Positions 50,346-58,238 of a stretch of 64,000 nt of DNA are shown piece after piece. This stretch comes from Glycomyces algeriensis (GTDB lineage: Bacteria; Actinomycetota; Actinomycetes; Mycobacteriales; Micromonosporaceae), in NCBI RefSeq assembly GCF_027622855.1, contig NZ_JAPZVR010000016.1, forward strand, positions 38,622 to 102,621. Reading direction: 5' to 3'. Every line of letters begins with the position of its first letter. Position 1 is the stretch's first letter. Under the pieces are notes generated by a model. It was not told where the DNA came from. It ran no database searches and was given only the letters and a program-made list of their open reading frames with translations. A program made the translations under genes and the position numbers.

Positions 50346-51395
50346 ATGACCTTCCAGACCCTCGCCAGGCGCGTGCGGAACCCGGACCTCCCGCTCGGCC
50401 TGCGGTACGCGGCCCTGCGCTCGGCCGTCGAGTACTACCGCCGCCTCGGGTACCACGCGACCTGGTCGTTCATCACCGGCACCGATCCGCGCAAGAGGCT
50501 CCCGCTCGACGAGTGGTCGCTGATCAGAGCACTGGACCTCTTGGAGGCCAGTCGAAACGCATGGTTGGTGGAGATGGAGGGCTTCGCCACGAGAAGGACC
50601 GCGTTCAAGAAACTCGGCATCCCCGCTGACCGCGGAGAGTCCCGCTACCGGTTGGCGCCGCGCTGGGCGGGGCCGGACGCTCGCTCCGCCACGGTCATCG
50701 CCGTGATCCGGCAGTGGCGCCGCGACCAGCCGTATGCGGCGTCCGCGCTCATGGAGCCGTACCAACCGCTCGAGCGGGAGTTGTCGGCACTCGTAGGGGC
50801 ATATCTCGGAAACAGTCTCGATGCGGCGCAGCGACACCGGATCCCAGAACTGCACTCCCGCATCGACGCAGTCCACCGCGAACACCGCCATCACTACCAC
50901 CTGCGGCACCCGACGGCGCGGCTCGCCAAAGTCGCCGAGCTCATCCGCAACGAGACGCTGCCCCTCATCCGGCGCGGATGGGTCGGGGACGCCGACAGGA
51001 TCACGGGGATCTTCTGGGCCGCGCGCGGCGACATGACCTACCTGCCCGGCCTGTACACGCGCGAGCAGACGCAATGGTGGGTCGAGCACGTCATGGTCCC
51101 GCAGTCCGAGTTGTGGATCGCCGAGCGGCACGGCGTGCCGGTCGGGTTCGCGGCCCTCAACGGCACCTGGCTCGATCACCTGTATCTCGAACCCGCGCAT
51201 CAGGGCCGGGGCATCGGCGAAGCGCTGCTCGCGAAGGCGAAGCGGCGCCGCCCCGAACTCAATCTGCGGGTGTTCGAGCAGAACACCGGCGCCCGCGCCT
51301 TCTATGCGCGCCAAGGCTTCACCGAAGTCGCCTCAGGCGACGGCTCCGACAACGAGGAGCGCCTCCCCGACCTCCACCTGCGCTGGCGGCGCTAG
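50346..51395 (+). CDS. GNAT acetyltransferase with long N-terminal extension
   Basis: 349 residues. Residues 1-205 are helical, basic and unrecognised. The GNAT domain is about 210-345: WIAERHGVPVGFAALNGTW, LDHLYLEPAHQGRGIGEALLAKAK and FEQNTGARAFYARQGF. Acetyl-CoA-dependent; the substrate is unknown. Its 3' end (LRWRR and TAG) is contained in a 92-bp duplication that also carries the end of the convergent gene. Confidence 0.85.
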   Translation: MTFQTLARRVRNPDLPLGLRYAALRSAVEYYRRLGYHATWSFITGTDPRKRLPLDEWSLIRALDLLEASRNAWLVEMEGFATRRTAFKKLGIPADRGESRYRLAPRWAGPDARSATVIAVIRQWRRDQPYAASALMEPYQPLERELSALVGAYLGNSLDAAQRHRIPELHSRIDAVHREHRHHYHLRHPTARLAKVAELIRNETLPLIRRGWVGDADRITGIFWAARGDMTYLPGLYTREQTQWWVEHVMVPQSELWIAERHGVPVGFAALNGTWLDHLYLEPAHQGRGIGEALLAKAKRRRPELNLRVFEQNTGARAFYARQGFTEVASGDGSDNEERLPDLHLRWRR

Positions 51396-51561
51396 AGCTG
51401 CTCCCCCAGGTCCGCGGCGGTGGCGAGCACGCCCGCGGCGGCTTCCCGCTCGACGTCGGTGAGCTCGGTCTGCGCTGGCGGCGCTAGAGCTGCTCCCCTA
51501 GGTCCTGGGCGGTGGCGAGCGCACCCTTGGCGGCGTCCCGCTCGGCGTCGGTGAGCTCGGT
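51378..51561. repeat. 92-bp tandem duplication across a convergent gene junction
   Basis: 51378-51469 and 51470-51561 align with about 13 differences. Each copy contains the GNAT tail (CGCTGGCGGCGCTAG) and, on the other strand, the C-terminal codons of the VOC protein (ATAxDLGEQL and stop). Only copy 1 ends the GNAT gene and only copy 2 ends the VOC gene. Confidence 0.8.
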
Positions 51562-52197
51562 GTCGTCGACCTGCTTGAGGAGTGACGCGGCTTTCTCGCG
51601 GTCGCCGAGGCGCACCGCGAGTTCGGCGCGGTAGACGAGGGCGTCGAGCAGTTCGGGCTTCGGGGCCTCTTCACCGCTGCGCGCGAGGGTCGAGTCCAGG
51701 AGCTTGACCGCCTGCGCGGCGTCGCCCTTGGCCTCGCCGAGGACGATCGCTTTGGCGAGCGTGCGGCCCAGTTTGCTCTGCGGCGCTTCGGCTTTGGCGG
51801 TGTCCTCCTGCTGCGGGAAGAACCGGATGATGTTGCCGCTCGGGTCGGTCAGGGAGAACCCGGCCCGGTTGCCCGTGTTGGCGCGCTTGCGCGGGCGGGT
51901 CACGCGCGGGATGCCCTCCACGAGGACCTTGCCGTGGGCCGCGCGCATGCCGGCCGCGAACTCGTCCCAGAGTTTGCCGGTGTCGGGCACGAAGACCAGG
52001 CAGGTGCCGTACGTGTTCTCGGGGTCGAGCACGTCGACGCCGAAGAAGTGGAGCTGCCAGTCGTCGCGGGCCATGACGATGTACGGGTTCGGGCGCGTCT
52101 GGTGGTGGGTCCGCTCGAAGCCGAGCATCCGGTAGAACTCGCTGGTCTCGTCGATGGACCTGCACGGCAGCAGGGGGATGGTGAACGCTCCGCTCAT
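51484..52197 (-). CDS. VOC/glyoxalase-like protein with helical C-terminal half
   Basis: 237 residues. The N-terminal VOC fold (IPLLPCRSIDETSEFYRMLG, YIVMARDDWQLHFFG, GFSLTDPSGNIIRFF) with H and E at metal-like positions, similar to bleomycin-resistance proteins. Residues 135-237 form a TPR-like helical region (AKAIVLGEAKGDAAQAVKLL, DALVYRAELAVRLGDREKAA). It overlaps the upstream MarR gene by four bases (ATGA) and is probably controlled by it. Its last codons belong to the 92-bp duplication. Confidence 0.85.
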   Translation of the reverse strand: MSGAFTIPLLPCRSIDETSEFYRMLGFERTHHQTRPNPYIVMARDDWQLHFFGVDVLDPENTYGTCLVFVPDTGKLWDEFAAGMRAAHGKVLVEGIPRVTRPRKRANTGNRAGFSLTDPSGNIIRFFPQQEDTAKAEAPQSKLGRTLAKAIVLGEAKGDAAQAVKLLDSTLARSGEEAPKPELLDALVYRAELAVRLGDREKAASLLKQVDDTELTDAERDAAKGALATAQDLGEQL

Positions 52198-52643
52198 CGG
52201 CTTCCTTCCGGTTCGAGTGCGGTGGTGAGTGCGCGCAGGGCCGCGGTGGCGGCCTCGATCTGGGACGGGGCGAGCGATGCCGCGAGGGCGTCGGCCCAGT
52301 CGGCATGGGCGCGTTCGACTTCGGCGAGGGCGCGGTGCCCGGCCTCGGTCGGGGCGAGGAGCTTCGCGCGGCGGTGGCGCGGGTTCTCCGTGAAGGCGGC
52401 GAGGCCGTCGGCGGTGAGCGCGTCGGCGGTCTGCTGCACGCTCTGGCGGCGCAGGCCCATCGTGCGGGCGATGTCCGCGACGGTGGCCGGGGCGTGGTCG
52501 ATGACGCCGAGGACCTGCCAGCGCGCGCTGGTGAGCCCGGCGGGGCGGGCGAGGGCGTCGCCGGCGGCGAGGAGGGCGCCGTTGGCGCGGAAGACCTCGA
52601 TCGCGAGTTCGGAGACGGCGAGGCCGCGGGGACTGAGCTGCAC
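52194..52643 (-). CDS. MarR-family regulator, leaderless
   Basis: 149 residues from GTG 52643. Winged helix about 40-100 (LTSARWQVLGVIDHAPATVADIARTMGLRRQSVQ, DGLAAFTENPRHRRAKLLA). TAGGCT lies six bases before the GTG and TTGACA 18 bases further, so transcription should begin at the start codon. The 18-bp palindrome over the -35 box points to autorepression. It heads an operon with the VOC gene. Confidence 0.87.
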   Translation of the reverse strand: MQLSPRGLAVSELAIEVFRANGALLAAGDALARPAGLTSARWQVLGVIDHAPATVADIARTMGLRRQSVQQTADALTADGLAAFTENPRHRRAKLLAPTEAGHRALAEVERAHADWADALAASLAPSQIEAATAALRALTTALEPEGSR

Positions 52644-52661
52644 GTCCGGAGCCTATGCCAG

Positions 52662-52679
52662 TTGACAGGTACCTGTCAA
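52662..52679. promoter_or_regulatory. Perfect 18-bp palindrome over the -35 box of the MarR-VOC operon
   Basis: TTGACAGGT followed by its complement ACCTGTCAA. On the minus strand TTGACA (52679-52674) is the -35 and TAGGCT (52655-52650) the -10, spacer 18. A classic self-operator site. Confidence 0.75.
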
Positions 52680-52730
52680 ATAGATCGGCGAGTGAGTGGT
52701 GTCACGGGATTCGAGTTGAGACGATCCTTG

Positions 52731-52769
52731 TAGTTCGTAGTACGAACTATTATGGTTCGTAGTACGAAC
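52731..52769. promoter_or_regulatory. Two palindromic operators flanking a -10 box
   Basis: TAGTTCGTA-G-TACGAACTA at 52731-52749 (9-bp arms) and GTTCGTA-G-TACGAAC at 52755-52769 (7-bp arms). The centres are 22 bp apart, two helical turns, and a TATTAT -10-like box lies between. Probably bound by the MarR protein encoded at 53994, controlling the oxidoreductase gene at 52793. Confidence 0.75.
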
Positions 52770-52792
52770 TAGATTTCCGGAGAGGGAACGAC

Positions 52793-53899
52793 ATGACGCA
52801 GCAGGGGAAGACCGTGGCGATCGTCGGCGGCGGGTACGGCGGGGCCGCCCTCGCCAAGGCGCTGGACGAGCACGCCGACGTGGTCCTGATCGAGCCCAAG
52901 GACGCCTTCGTCAACGCCGCCGCCTCACTGCGGGCCCTGACGCAGCCCGAGCAGTGGGCCGAGCGCCTGTTCTACCCGTACGACGCGTTCATCAAGCGCG
53001 GCAAGCACCTTCGCGAGTACGCCTCCGGCGTGGACGAGCGGGGCGTCACCCTCGCCTCCGGGGAGCGGGTCGAGGCCGACTACATCGTGCTGGCCAGCGG
53101 CTCGGGCTACCCGTACCCGGCCAAGACCCGCACCGACTCGACCGACGAGGCCCTGGCGCACTTCAAGGAGACCCACGCCGAACTGGCCGGGGCCGACCGG
53201 GTGCTCATCGCTGGGGCCGGGCCGGTGGGCCTGGAACTGGCCGGTGAGATCAAGGCCGTCTGGCCCGAGAAGCGGATCACCATTGTGGACCCGTCCGACG
53301 AGCTGATGCCCGGGTACGAGCCGGAGCTGCGCGCCGAGCTCCACTCGCAGCTGGACAAGCTCGGCATCGAGGTGCGCCTGGGCGTCACCCTGGACGACGA
53401 GCCCGCCGTCGAACCGGGCCGGACCGGGACCGTGGCGGTCACCGCGAACGGCGAGCCGATCGAAGCGGACATCTGGTTCCGGGCCTTCGGGATGAGCACC
53501 AACTCCGGCTACCTGCGGGACGGCATCGCGCCGCTCAACCGGCGCGGCCAGCTGCCCGTCACCCCGACGCTCAATGTGGAGGGCCACGCGCACGTGTACG
53601 CCATCGGCGACGTCACGAACGTGAACGAGGAGAAGCGCGCCGCGGCGGCCGGGAGGCACGCGGACGTGGTGGCCGCCAACATCATCGCGCAGATCAACGG
53701 CGAGCAGCCCGCATCGGTGTACGAGCCCTCGCCCGTGCGGGTGGCGATCGTGCCGCTCGGCCCCGAACTCGGCGTCGGCCAGATGCCCTCCGAGAACGGC
53801 CCCGTGCAGCTGCCGCTGGAGTCGGTCATCGAATGGAAGGGGCGCGATCTCATGGTCGGCTACTTCGACCAGGCGTTCCGACTCGTCCCCGCCCAGTAG
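52793..53899 (+). CDS. FAD-dependent pyridine nucleotide oxidoreductase (AIF/FSP1-like)
   Basis: 368 residues. FAD motif VAIVGGGYGGAALAKAL, a second Rossmann motif LIAGAGPVGLELAGEIK near 142, and YAIGDVTNVNEEKRAA near 270. This matches AIF-like/NADH-quinone-type reductases. Single-gene unit with double MarR-type operators upstream and a strong terminator behind it; the MarR gene is convergent. Confidence 0.9.
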   Translation: MTQQGKTVAIVGGGYGGAALAKALDEHADVVLIEPKDAFVNAAASLRALTQPEQWAERLFYPYDAFIKRGKHLREYASGVDERGVTLASGERVEADYIVLASGSGYPYPAKTRTDSTDEALAHFKETHAELAGADRVLIAGAGPVGLELAGEIKAVWPEKRITIVDPSDELMPGYEPELRAELHSQLDKLGIEVRLGVTLDDEPAVEPGRTGTVAVTANGEPIEADIWFRAFGMSTNSGYLRDGIAPLNRRGQLPVTPTLNVEGHAHVYAIGDVTNVNEEKRAAAAGRHADVVAANIIAQINGEQPASVYEPSPVRVAIVPLGPELGVGQMPSENGPVQLPLESVIEWKGRDLMVGYFDQAFRLVPAQ

Positions 53900-53937
53900 G
53901 ACTCCCCCGTCCGCCTGATCGTCATAGGACGGGGAAG

Positions 53938-53962
53938 GCCCCCGCCGCGCCGCGGCGGGGGC
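53938..53962. terminator. Perfect 11-bp stem hairpin between convergent genes
   Basis: GCCCCCGCCGC and GCGGCGGGGGC around loop GCC, ending both the oxidoreductase and the convergent MarR gene. Confidence 0.7.
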
Positions 53963-53993
53963 TTCGTCGTGCGTGCGGCAGGCGCTGCGCGCC

Positions 53994-54479
53994 TTACGAC
54001 TCGGTGCAGTCCTTCGCGGTCGGGCAGCCCGAGTCGGTGAAGACCACCGGCACGTGATTGTCCGCGACCACCCGGGTGAGCAGGCCGGCCAGGACCTCCT
54101 GCTCGGCGGCGCTCAGCCCGAGCGGGAGGTCGGCCACCCGCTTCGTGGTCTCGTCGTGGAACTCCTCGGCGAGCTGGGCGCCCTGCTCGGTGAGCGCCAC
54201 GCGGAACGCGCGGCCGTCACCGGGGTCGGCCTCGCGGCGCACGAGGCCGCGCTTCTCGCAGCGGTCGACCAGGCCCGAGATGCTCGACTTGGCCAGGCCC
54301 AGGGTCTTCGCGAGCTCGAACATCCCGAAGGGCCGCTGGATGAGGACGCACAGGAGCTGCGCCTGCTGCACCGTGAGGTCGAACTGCCGGACCGAGTCGG
54401 AGTACACCGTGTCGACGAGGAACGCGGTCCGCACCAGAGCGGTCCCCATGCCCATCGACGCTCCCGTGTTCTCCTCCAT
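53994..54479 (-). CDS. MarR-family regulator, leaderless
   Basis: 161 residues. DNA-binding region PFGMFELAKTLGLAKSSISGLVDRCEKRGL, wing RREADPGDGRAFRVAL. Two C-terminal cysteines (SGCPTAKDC) may sense oxidants. TAAGCT lies exactly six bases before the ATG, indicating a leaderless mRNA. It lies next to the oxidoreductase whose promoter carries the TTCGTAGTACGAA operators. Confidence 0.88.
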   Translation of the reverse strand: MEENTGASMGMGTALVRTAFLVDTVYSDSVRQFDLTVQQAQLLCVLIQRPFGMFELAKTLGLAKSSISGLVDRCEKRGLVRREADPGDGRAFRVALTEQGAQLAEEFHDETTKRVADLPLGLSAAEQEVLAGLLTRVVADNHVPVVFTDSGCPTAKDCTES

Positions 54480-54535
54480 GGATCAAGCTTACCCGCAGGC
54501 CACGACCGGTACCCGGTGTCGTCGGCCACCGCGGT

Positions 54536-55693
54536 TCACGCCGCGGCGGGCTGCGGGGCGGGCGTCTTCGCGCGGACCATGGCGATGGTGAGCGCAAGAC
54601 CCGCGATGCCGATGACCGCGCCGACCGGGCCGAGCGCCGCGACCGGGAGCCAGTTGAGGCTGACGCCGCCCACGAGCCCGCCGAACGCGATCCCCGCGTA
54701 CAGCGCCGAGGAGTTCAGTCCGATCAGGACGATCGCGGCCTCGGGGTGGCGGGAGACGAGCCGGTGCTGCTGCGGCACGATCGCCATCCAGGCCACGACG
54801 CCGAACGCGAACGAGATCGCGATGGCGGCCGCGAGGTTCGCGAACGCGAAGGGCGCCAAGCCCAGCAGGCCGACCATGACCGCCTGGACGATGAGCATGA
54901 GCCGGGCCGGGCCGAAGCGGTCGGTGAGCCGCCCGGCCAGGTGGTTGCCGATGACCGCGCCGATGCCCTGCGCCAGCAGGATCGCGGTGAGCAGCGTCTG
55001 CGAACCGCCCGTGGCCTCCTCGGCCGCCGCACCGAAGTAGGTGTAGAGCGCGTACCCCGAGGCCAGGACCAGGGCGGTGGTGGTGACGATGCCCAGCACC
55101 GCCTTGTCGCGCAGCGGGGCCAGCCGCGCGGCCAGGCCCGCAGCGGGGGCCGTGAGCGACGGGAGCAGCGCGGCGATCCCGGCCGCGGCGAGGACGCCGA
55201 GCCCGGCGACCGCCCACAGGGTCAGCTGCCAGTCGACGGCGGCGAGCAGGGAGCCGAGCGGCACGCCGAGCGCAGTGGCCGCGGTGAGCCCGCCCATGAC
55301 GACGGCGAGGTACCGCCCGCGCCGCTCGGGCGGGGCGATCGAGGCGGCGATGGCGCTGGCCTGCGGGGTGATCAGGGCCGCGCCGAGCCCGGTGACGATC
55401 CGCGCGGCGATGGCGAACGCGTAGTCGTCCGCGACGGCGAACGCGGCGTTCCCGATGACGAACACCGCGAGCGCCGCGAGGAGGACGGTGCGGCGGTCGA
55501 GCGCGGCGGTGAGGGCGCCGAGGACGGGGGCGGCGAGGGCGTAGGTGAGGGCGTAGACGGTGATGAGCTGGCCTGCGGCGGCGGTGGTGACCTCGAGGTC
55601 GGCGCTGATCGCGGGCAGGAGTCCGGTGATGACGAAGGCGTCGGTGCCGACCGCGAACGCGGCGGCGACCAGCGGGATGAGCCTGCGGTCCAT
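54536..55693 (-). CDS. MFS transporter of the DHA1 drug-efflux type
   Basis: 385 residues, about twelve membrane helices. Starts MDRRLIPLVAAAFAVGTDAFVITGLLPAIS, with LGALTAALDRRTVLLAALAVF as the motif A loop and NHLAGRLTDRFGPARLML. Proton-driven drug or metabolite export. Divergent from the ArsR gene; a palindromic operator lies in their 93-bp spacer. Confidence 0.92.
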   Translation of the reverse strand: MDRRLIPLVAAAFAVGTDAFVITGLLPAISADLEVTTAAAGQLITVYALTYALAAPVLGALTAALDRRTVLLAALAVFVIGNAAFAVADDYAFAIAARIVTGLGAALITPQASAIAASIAPPERRGRYLAVVMGGLTAATALGVPLGSLLAAVDWQLTLWAVAGLGVLAAAGIAALLPSLTAPAAGLAARLAPLRDKAVLGIVTTTALVLASGYALYTYFGAAAEEATGGSQTLLTAILLAQGIGAVIGNHLAGRLTDRFGPARLMLIVQAVMVGLLGLAPFAFANLAAAIAISFAFGVVAWMAIVPQQHRLVSRHPEAAIVLIGLNSSALYAGIAFGGLVGGVSLNWLPVAALGPVGAVIGIAGLALTIAMVRAKTPAPQPAAA

Positions 55694-55744
55694 GGGGGTT
55701 CCTTCAGTTTGATGGTTGGGTGAGGATCAAACTAAGTGATGGTT

Positions 55745-55764
55745 GGATGGTTGCGCAACCATCC
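55745..55764. promoter_or_regulatory. 20-bp perfect palindrome in the MFS-ArsR control region
   Basis: GGATGGTTGC followed by GCAACCATCC. Two more GATGGTTG half-sites lie to its left (about 55711 and 55738). It overlaps the -35 region (TTGCGC 55751-55756) of the ArsR gene and lies about 55 bp from the MFS start, so one regulator can control both. Confidence 0.72.
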
Positions 55765-55786
55765 GACAGCGGACTATGCTGGCCGC

Positions 55787-56122
55787 GTGAAGGAAGGCCA
55801 GGTGACTACCATGCGTGAGCTGCCTCACCCCGCGACGGAGGACATCCGGCTGCCGGAGGTCATGCACGCGTTGAGCGACGAGGTGCGGCTCGAGCTCGTC
55901 CGCCGGCTCGCGGACGGCGTGGAGGGCAACTGCACCTTGCTGTCCGGTGACATCGAGATCCATAAGTCCACTTTGTCCCACCACTACCGGGTCCTGCGCG
56001 AAGCCGGCGTCACCCGCACCAGAGTGGACGGCCGCGACCGCCACATCCGGCTCAACCGCGAGGCGCTCGACGGCCGCTTCCCGGGCCTCCTCGACTCGGT
56101 GCTGCACGCCCTGCACGCCTGA
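55787..56122 (+). CDS. ArsR-family winged-helix regulator
   Basis: 111 residues from GTG 55787. TATGCT six bases upstream and TTGCGC 18 bases further suggest a leaderless start; a GTG at 55802 or ATG at 55811 are weaker alternatives. Core LPEVMHALSDEVRLELVRRLADG, HKSTLSHHYRVLREAGVTRTRVDGRDRHIRLN. No metal-binding cysteine pair (a single Cys near 47), so the effector is probably not a thiophilic metal. Likely represses the divergent MFS gene. Confidence 0.88.
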   Translation: MKEGQVTTMRELPHPATEDIRLPEVMHALSDEVRLELVRRLADGVEGNCTLLSGDIEIHKSTLSHHYRVLREAGVTRTRVDGRDRHIRLNREALDGRFPGLLDSVLHALHA

Positions 56123-56140
56123 GCAAAGCATCGGAACGCT

Positions 56141-56172
56141 CTGTCACACACCCCGTGACAGGGAGTTTTTTT
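56141..56172 (+). terminator. Rho-independent terminator of the ArsR gene
   Basis: CTGTCAC-N7-GTGACAG stem followed by GGAG and seven T. The clearest factor-independent terminator in the window. Confidence 0.85.
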
Positions 56173-56305
56173 GTTGCCACAGGCGATCAAAAGGTTGACA
56201 TGCGCCGATGCCGCTGCAATCATTGCCGCAGCGTTTCGACCCCGCAATACGGGATCTTCCCGGCAATTTTTCGTCCGACGCGCCCGCAGTGGAGGCCGAC
56301 CCGGC

Positions 56306-58060
56306 ATGCCCTCCCGCAGGGCGCAGAAAGAGTGGTCACCCTTGCGACGCAAACCGATCAGGCTCATCGCGGCCCTGGTGGCGGTGGCGGCGGCAGTCGC
56401 CGCCGCGCTCACCGTGCGAACCGCCTTCGCCGAACCCGAGACCCCGCCGGAGGACGGCGCCGCCGTCCAGCTCGGCGCCGAGGCCACGGTCGCGGCCATG
56501 CAGCCGGGCTGGAACCTCGGCAACTCGCTCGACGCCGTGGGCGAGGACGAGACCGCCTGGGGCAACCCGCGCATCACCCCTGAGCTGCTCGATTCGATTC
56601 GGGCCCAGGGCTTCAACTCGATCCGCATCCCCGTCACGTGGTCGGCCCACCAGGCCGAGACCGGCGACTACGCGATCGACGCCGCGTACCTGGCCCGCGT
56701 CCAGGAGGTCGTCGACCTCGCGCTCGAGGACGGCTTCTACGTGCTCATCAACATCCACCACGACTCGTGGCAGTGGGTGAACCAGATGCCGACGCGGCAC
56801 GACGAGGTCCTCGCGCGCTACAACGCGGCATGGACGCAGATCGCCGGGGCGTTCGCGGACGCCCCGCCGGAGCTCGTGTTCGAGAACATCAACGAGCCCC
56901 AGTTCGCCGACGTGGGCGAGGAGGAGGGCGACGCGCTCCTCAACGAGCTCAACGAGTCCTTCCACGCGATCGTGCGCGGCTCGGGCGGCGTGAACGCCCA
57001 GCGGCTGCTGGTCATCCCGACGCTGCACACCAGCAGCGAGCAGGCGCGCCTGGACGCGGCCGCCGCGAGCATCGCGGCCCTCGACGACCCGATGATCGCC
57101 GCCACCGTGCACTACTACGGCTACTGGCCCTTCAGCGTCAACGTCGCCGGGTACACCACCTTCAACGAGGAGGTGCGCGGCGACATCGTGGCGGCCTTCG
57201 ACCGGGTCAAGGCCACATTCATCGACCAGGGCGTGCCGGTCATCCTCGGCGAGTGGGGCCTCCTGGGCTTCGACAAGCACACCGGTGTGATCGAGCAGGG
57301 CGAGAAGCTGAAGTTCTTCGAGTACCTCGGGTACTACGCGAACGAGGTCGGCATGACCACCATGTGGTGGGACAACGGCCAGCACTTCGACCGCGGGTCC
57401 CACACCTGGAAGGACCCGGACCTGTTCGCGCACGTCGCGGGCGCCTGGGCGGGCCGCTCCGGGACCGCCGCCTCCGACCAGGTGTACGTCCCGGCGGGCG
57501 AGGCCCCGGCCGCGGCGGCCGTGCCGCTCCAGCTGAACGGCCTGGAGTTCGCCGGCGTCTTCAACGGCGACACCGAACTCGCCGCGGGCACCGACTACAC
57601 CCTGGACGGCGAGCAGCTGACGCTCAGCGCCGGACTCCTCGCGTCCCTCGCGGACGGCGCAGCGCTCGGCGAGCGGGCCGTGCTCGAGGTCCGGTTCTCC
57701 TCGGGCGTCCCGTGGAAGCTCCACATCATCGCCTCGACGGCACCGGCGGTGCAGGACGCGACCGGGACCACGACCGAGCTCGCGGTCCCGGTGGCGTTCA
57801 ACGGCGACCAGCTCGCCACGATGGAGGCCGTCTACCCGGACGGGACCCCCGCGGGCCCGCAGGACTGGACCGCGTTCAAGGAGTTCGCGGTCGCGTTCAC
57901 CCCCGACTACGAGGCCGGCAAGATCGTGCTCCCCGAGGCGTTCTTCGCCGCGGTGGACGACAATGCGACCGTGAACCTCACCTTCCACTTCTGGAGCGGG
58001 AAGACGATCGAGTACACGGTGGAGCGTTCCGGCACCGTCGTGACGGGAAGCGCCGCTTAG
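56306..58060 (+). CDS. Secreted GH5 endoglucanase with Ig-like and CBM46-like modules
   Basis: 584 residues from ATG 56306 (GGAGG 10 bases upstream; TTG 56341 is an alternative). Signal region LRRKPIRLIAALVAVAAAV. The GH5 domain spans about 50-390: GWNLGNSLDAVG, NSIRIPVTW, LINIHHDSWQW, acid/base Glu197 in NINEP, HYYGYWPFS, nucleophile Glu316 in GEWG, and MTTMWWDNGQHFD. Then a CBM_X2/Ig-like module (about 395-480) and a C-terminal CBM46-like module (about 485-580, TFHFWSGKTIEY). The order matches subfamily 4 beta-glucanases acting on cellulose or xyloglucan. No CBM2 here. Confidence 0.92.
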   Translation: MPSRRAQKEWSPLRRKPIRLIAALVAVAAAVAAALTVRTAFAEPETPPEDGAAVQLGAEATVAAMQPGWNLGNSLDAVGEDETAWGNPRITPELLDSIRAQGFNSIRIPVTWSAHQAETGDYAIDAAYLARVQEVVDLALEDGFYVLINIHHDSWQWVNQMPTRHDEVLARYNAAWTQIAGAFADAPPELVFENINEPQFADVGEEEGDALLNELNESFHAIVRGSGGVNAQRLLVIPTLHTSSEQARLDAAAASIAALDDPMIAATVHYYGYWPFSVNVAGYTTFNEEVRGDIVAAFDRVKATFIDQGVPVILGEWGLLGFDKHTGVIEQGEKLKFFEYLGYYANEVGMTTMWWDNGQHFDRGSHTWKDPDLFAHVAGAWAGRSGTAASDQVYVPAGEAPAAAAVPLQLNGLEFAGVFNGDTELAAGTDYTLDGEQLTLSAGLLASLADGAALGERAVLEVRFSSGVPWKLHIIASTAPAVQDATGTTTELAVPVAFNGDQLATMEAVYPDGTPAGPQDWTAFKEFAVAFTPDYEAGKIVLPEAFFAAVDDNATVNLTFHFWSGKTIEYTVERSGTVVTGSAA

Positions 58061-58091
58061 CGACCCGCCCTATGTAAACAACTGCGCTCGC

Positions 58092-58116
58092 GGGGCGCCC
58101 GGTCGCCGGGCGCCCC
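58092..58116. terminator. Hairpin after the GH5 gene
   Basis: Perfect 11-bp arms GGGGCGCCCGG and CCGGGCGCCCC with loop TCG, 31 bases past the stop. Confidence 0.7.
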
Positions 58117-58238
58117 GTTGCGCACCTGGAATGGGAGCGTTTCTCGAGGTTGCGGGGGTGCGACAGGCTGCCACGACCGGTGTGCGGCGACTCGTGTTCG
58201 GGCACCCGATGGGCTAGTCTGGACCGACGTCCGCACCG

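Noticed and set aside
58117..58238. CebR-like site near 58132 (TGGGAGCGTTTCTC)
   Set aside because: Only 10 of 14 matches and located before a methyltransferase gene, not a hydrolase.
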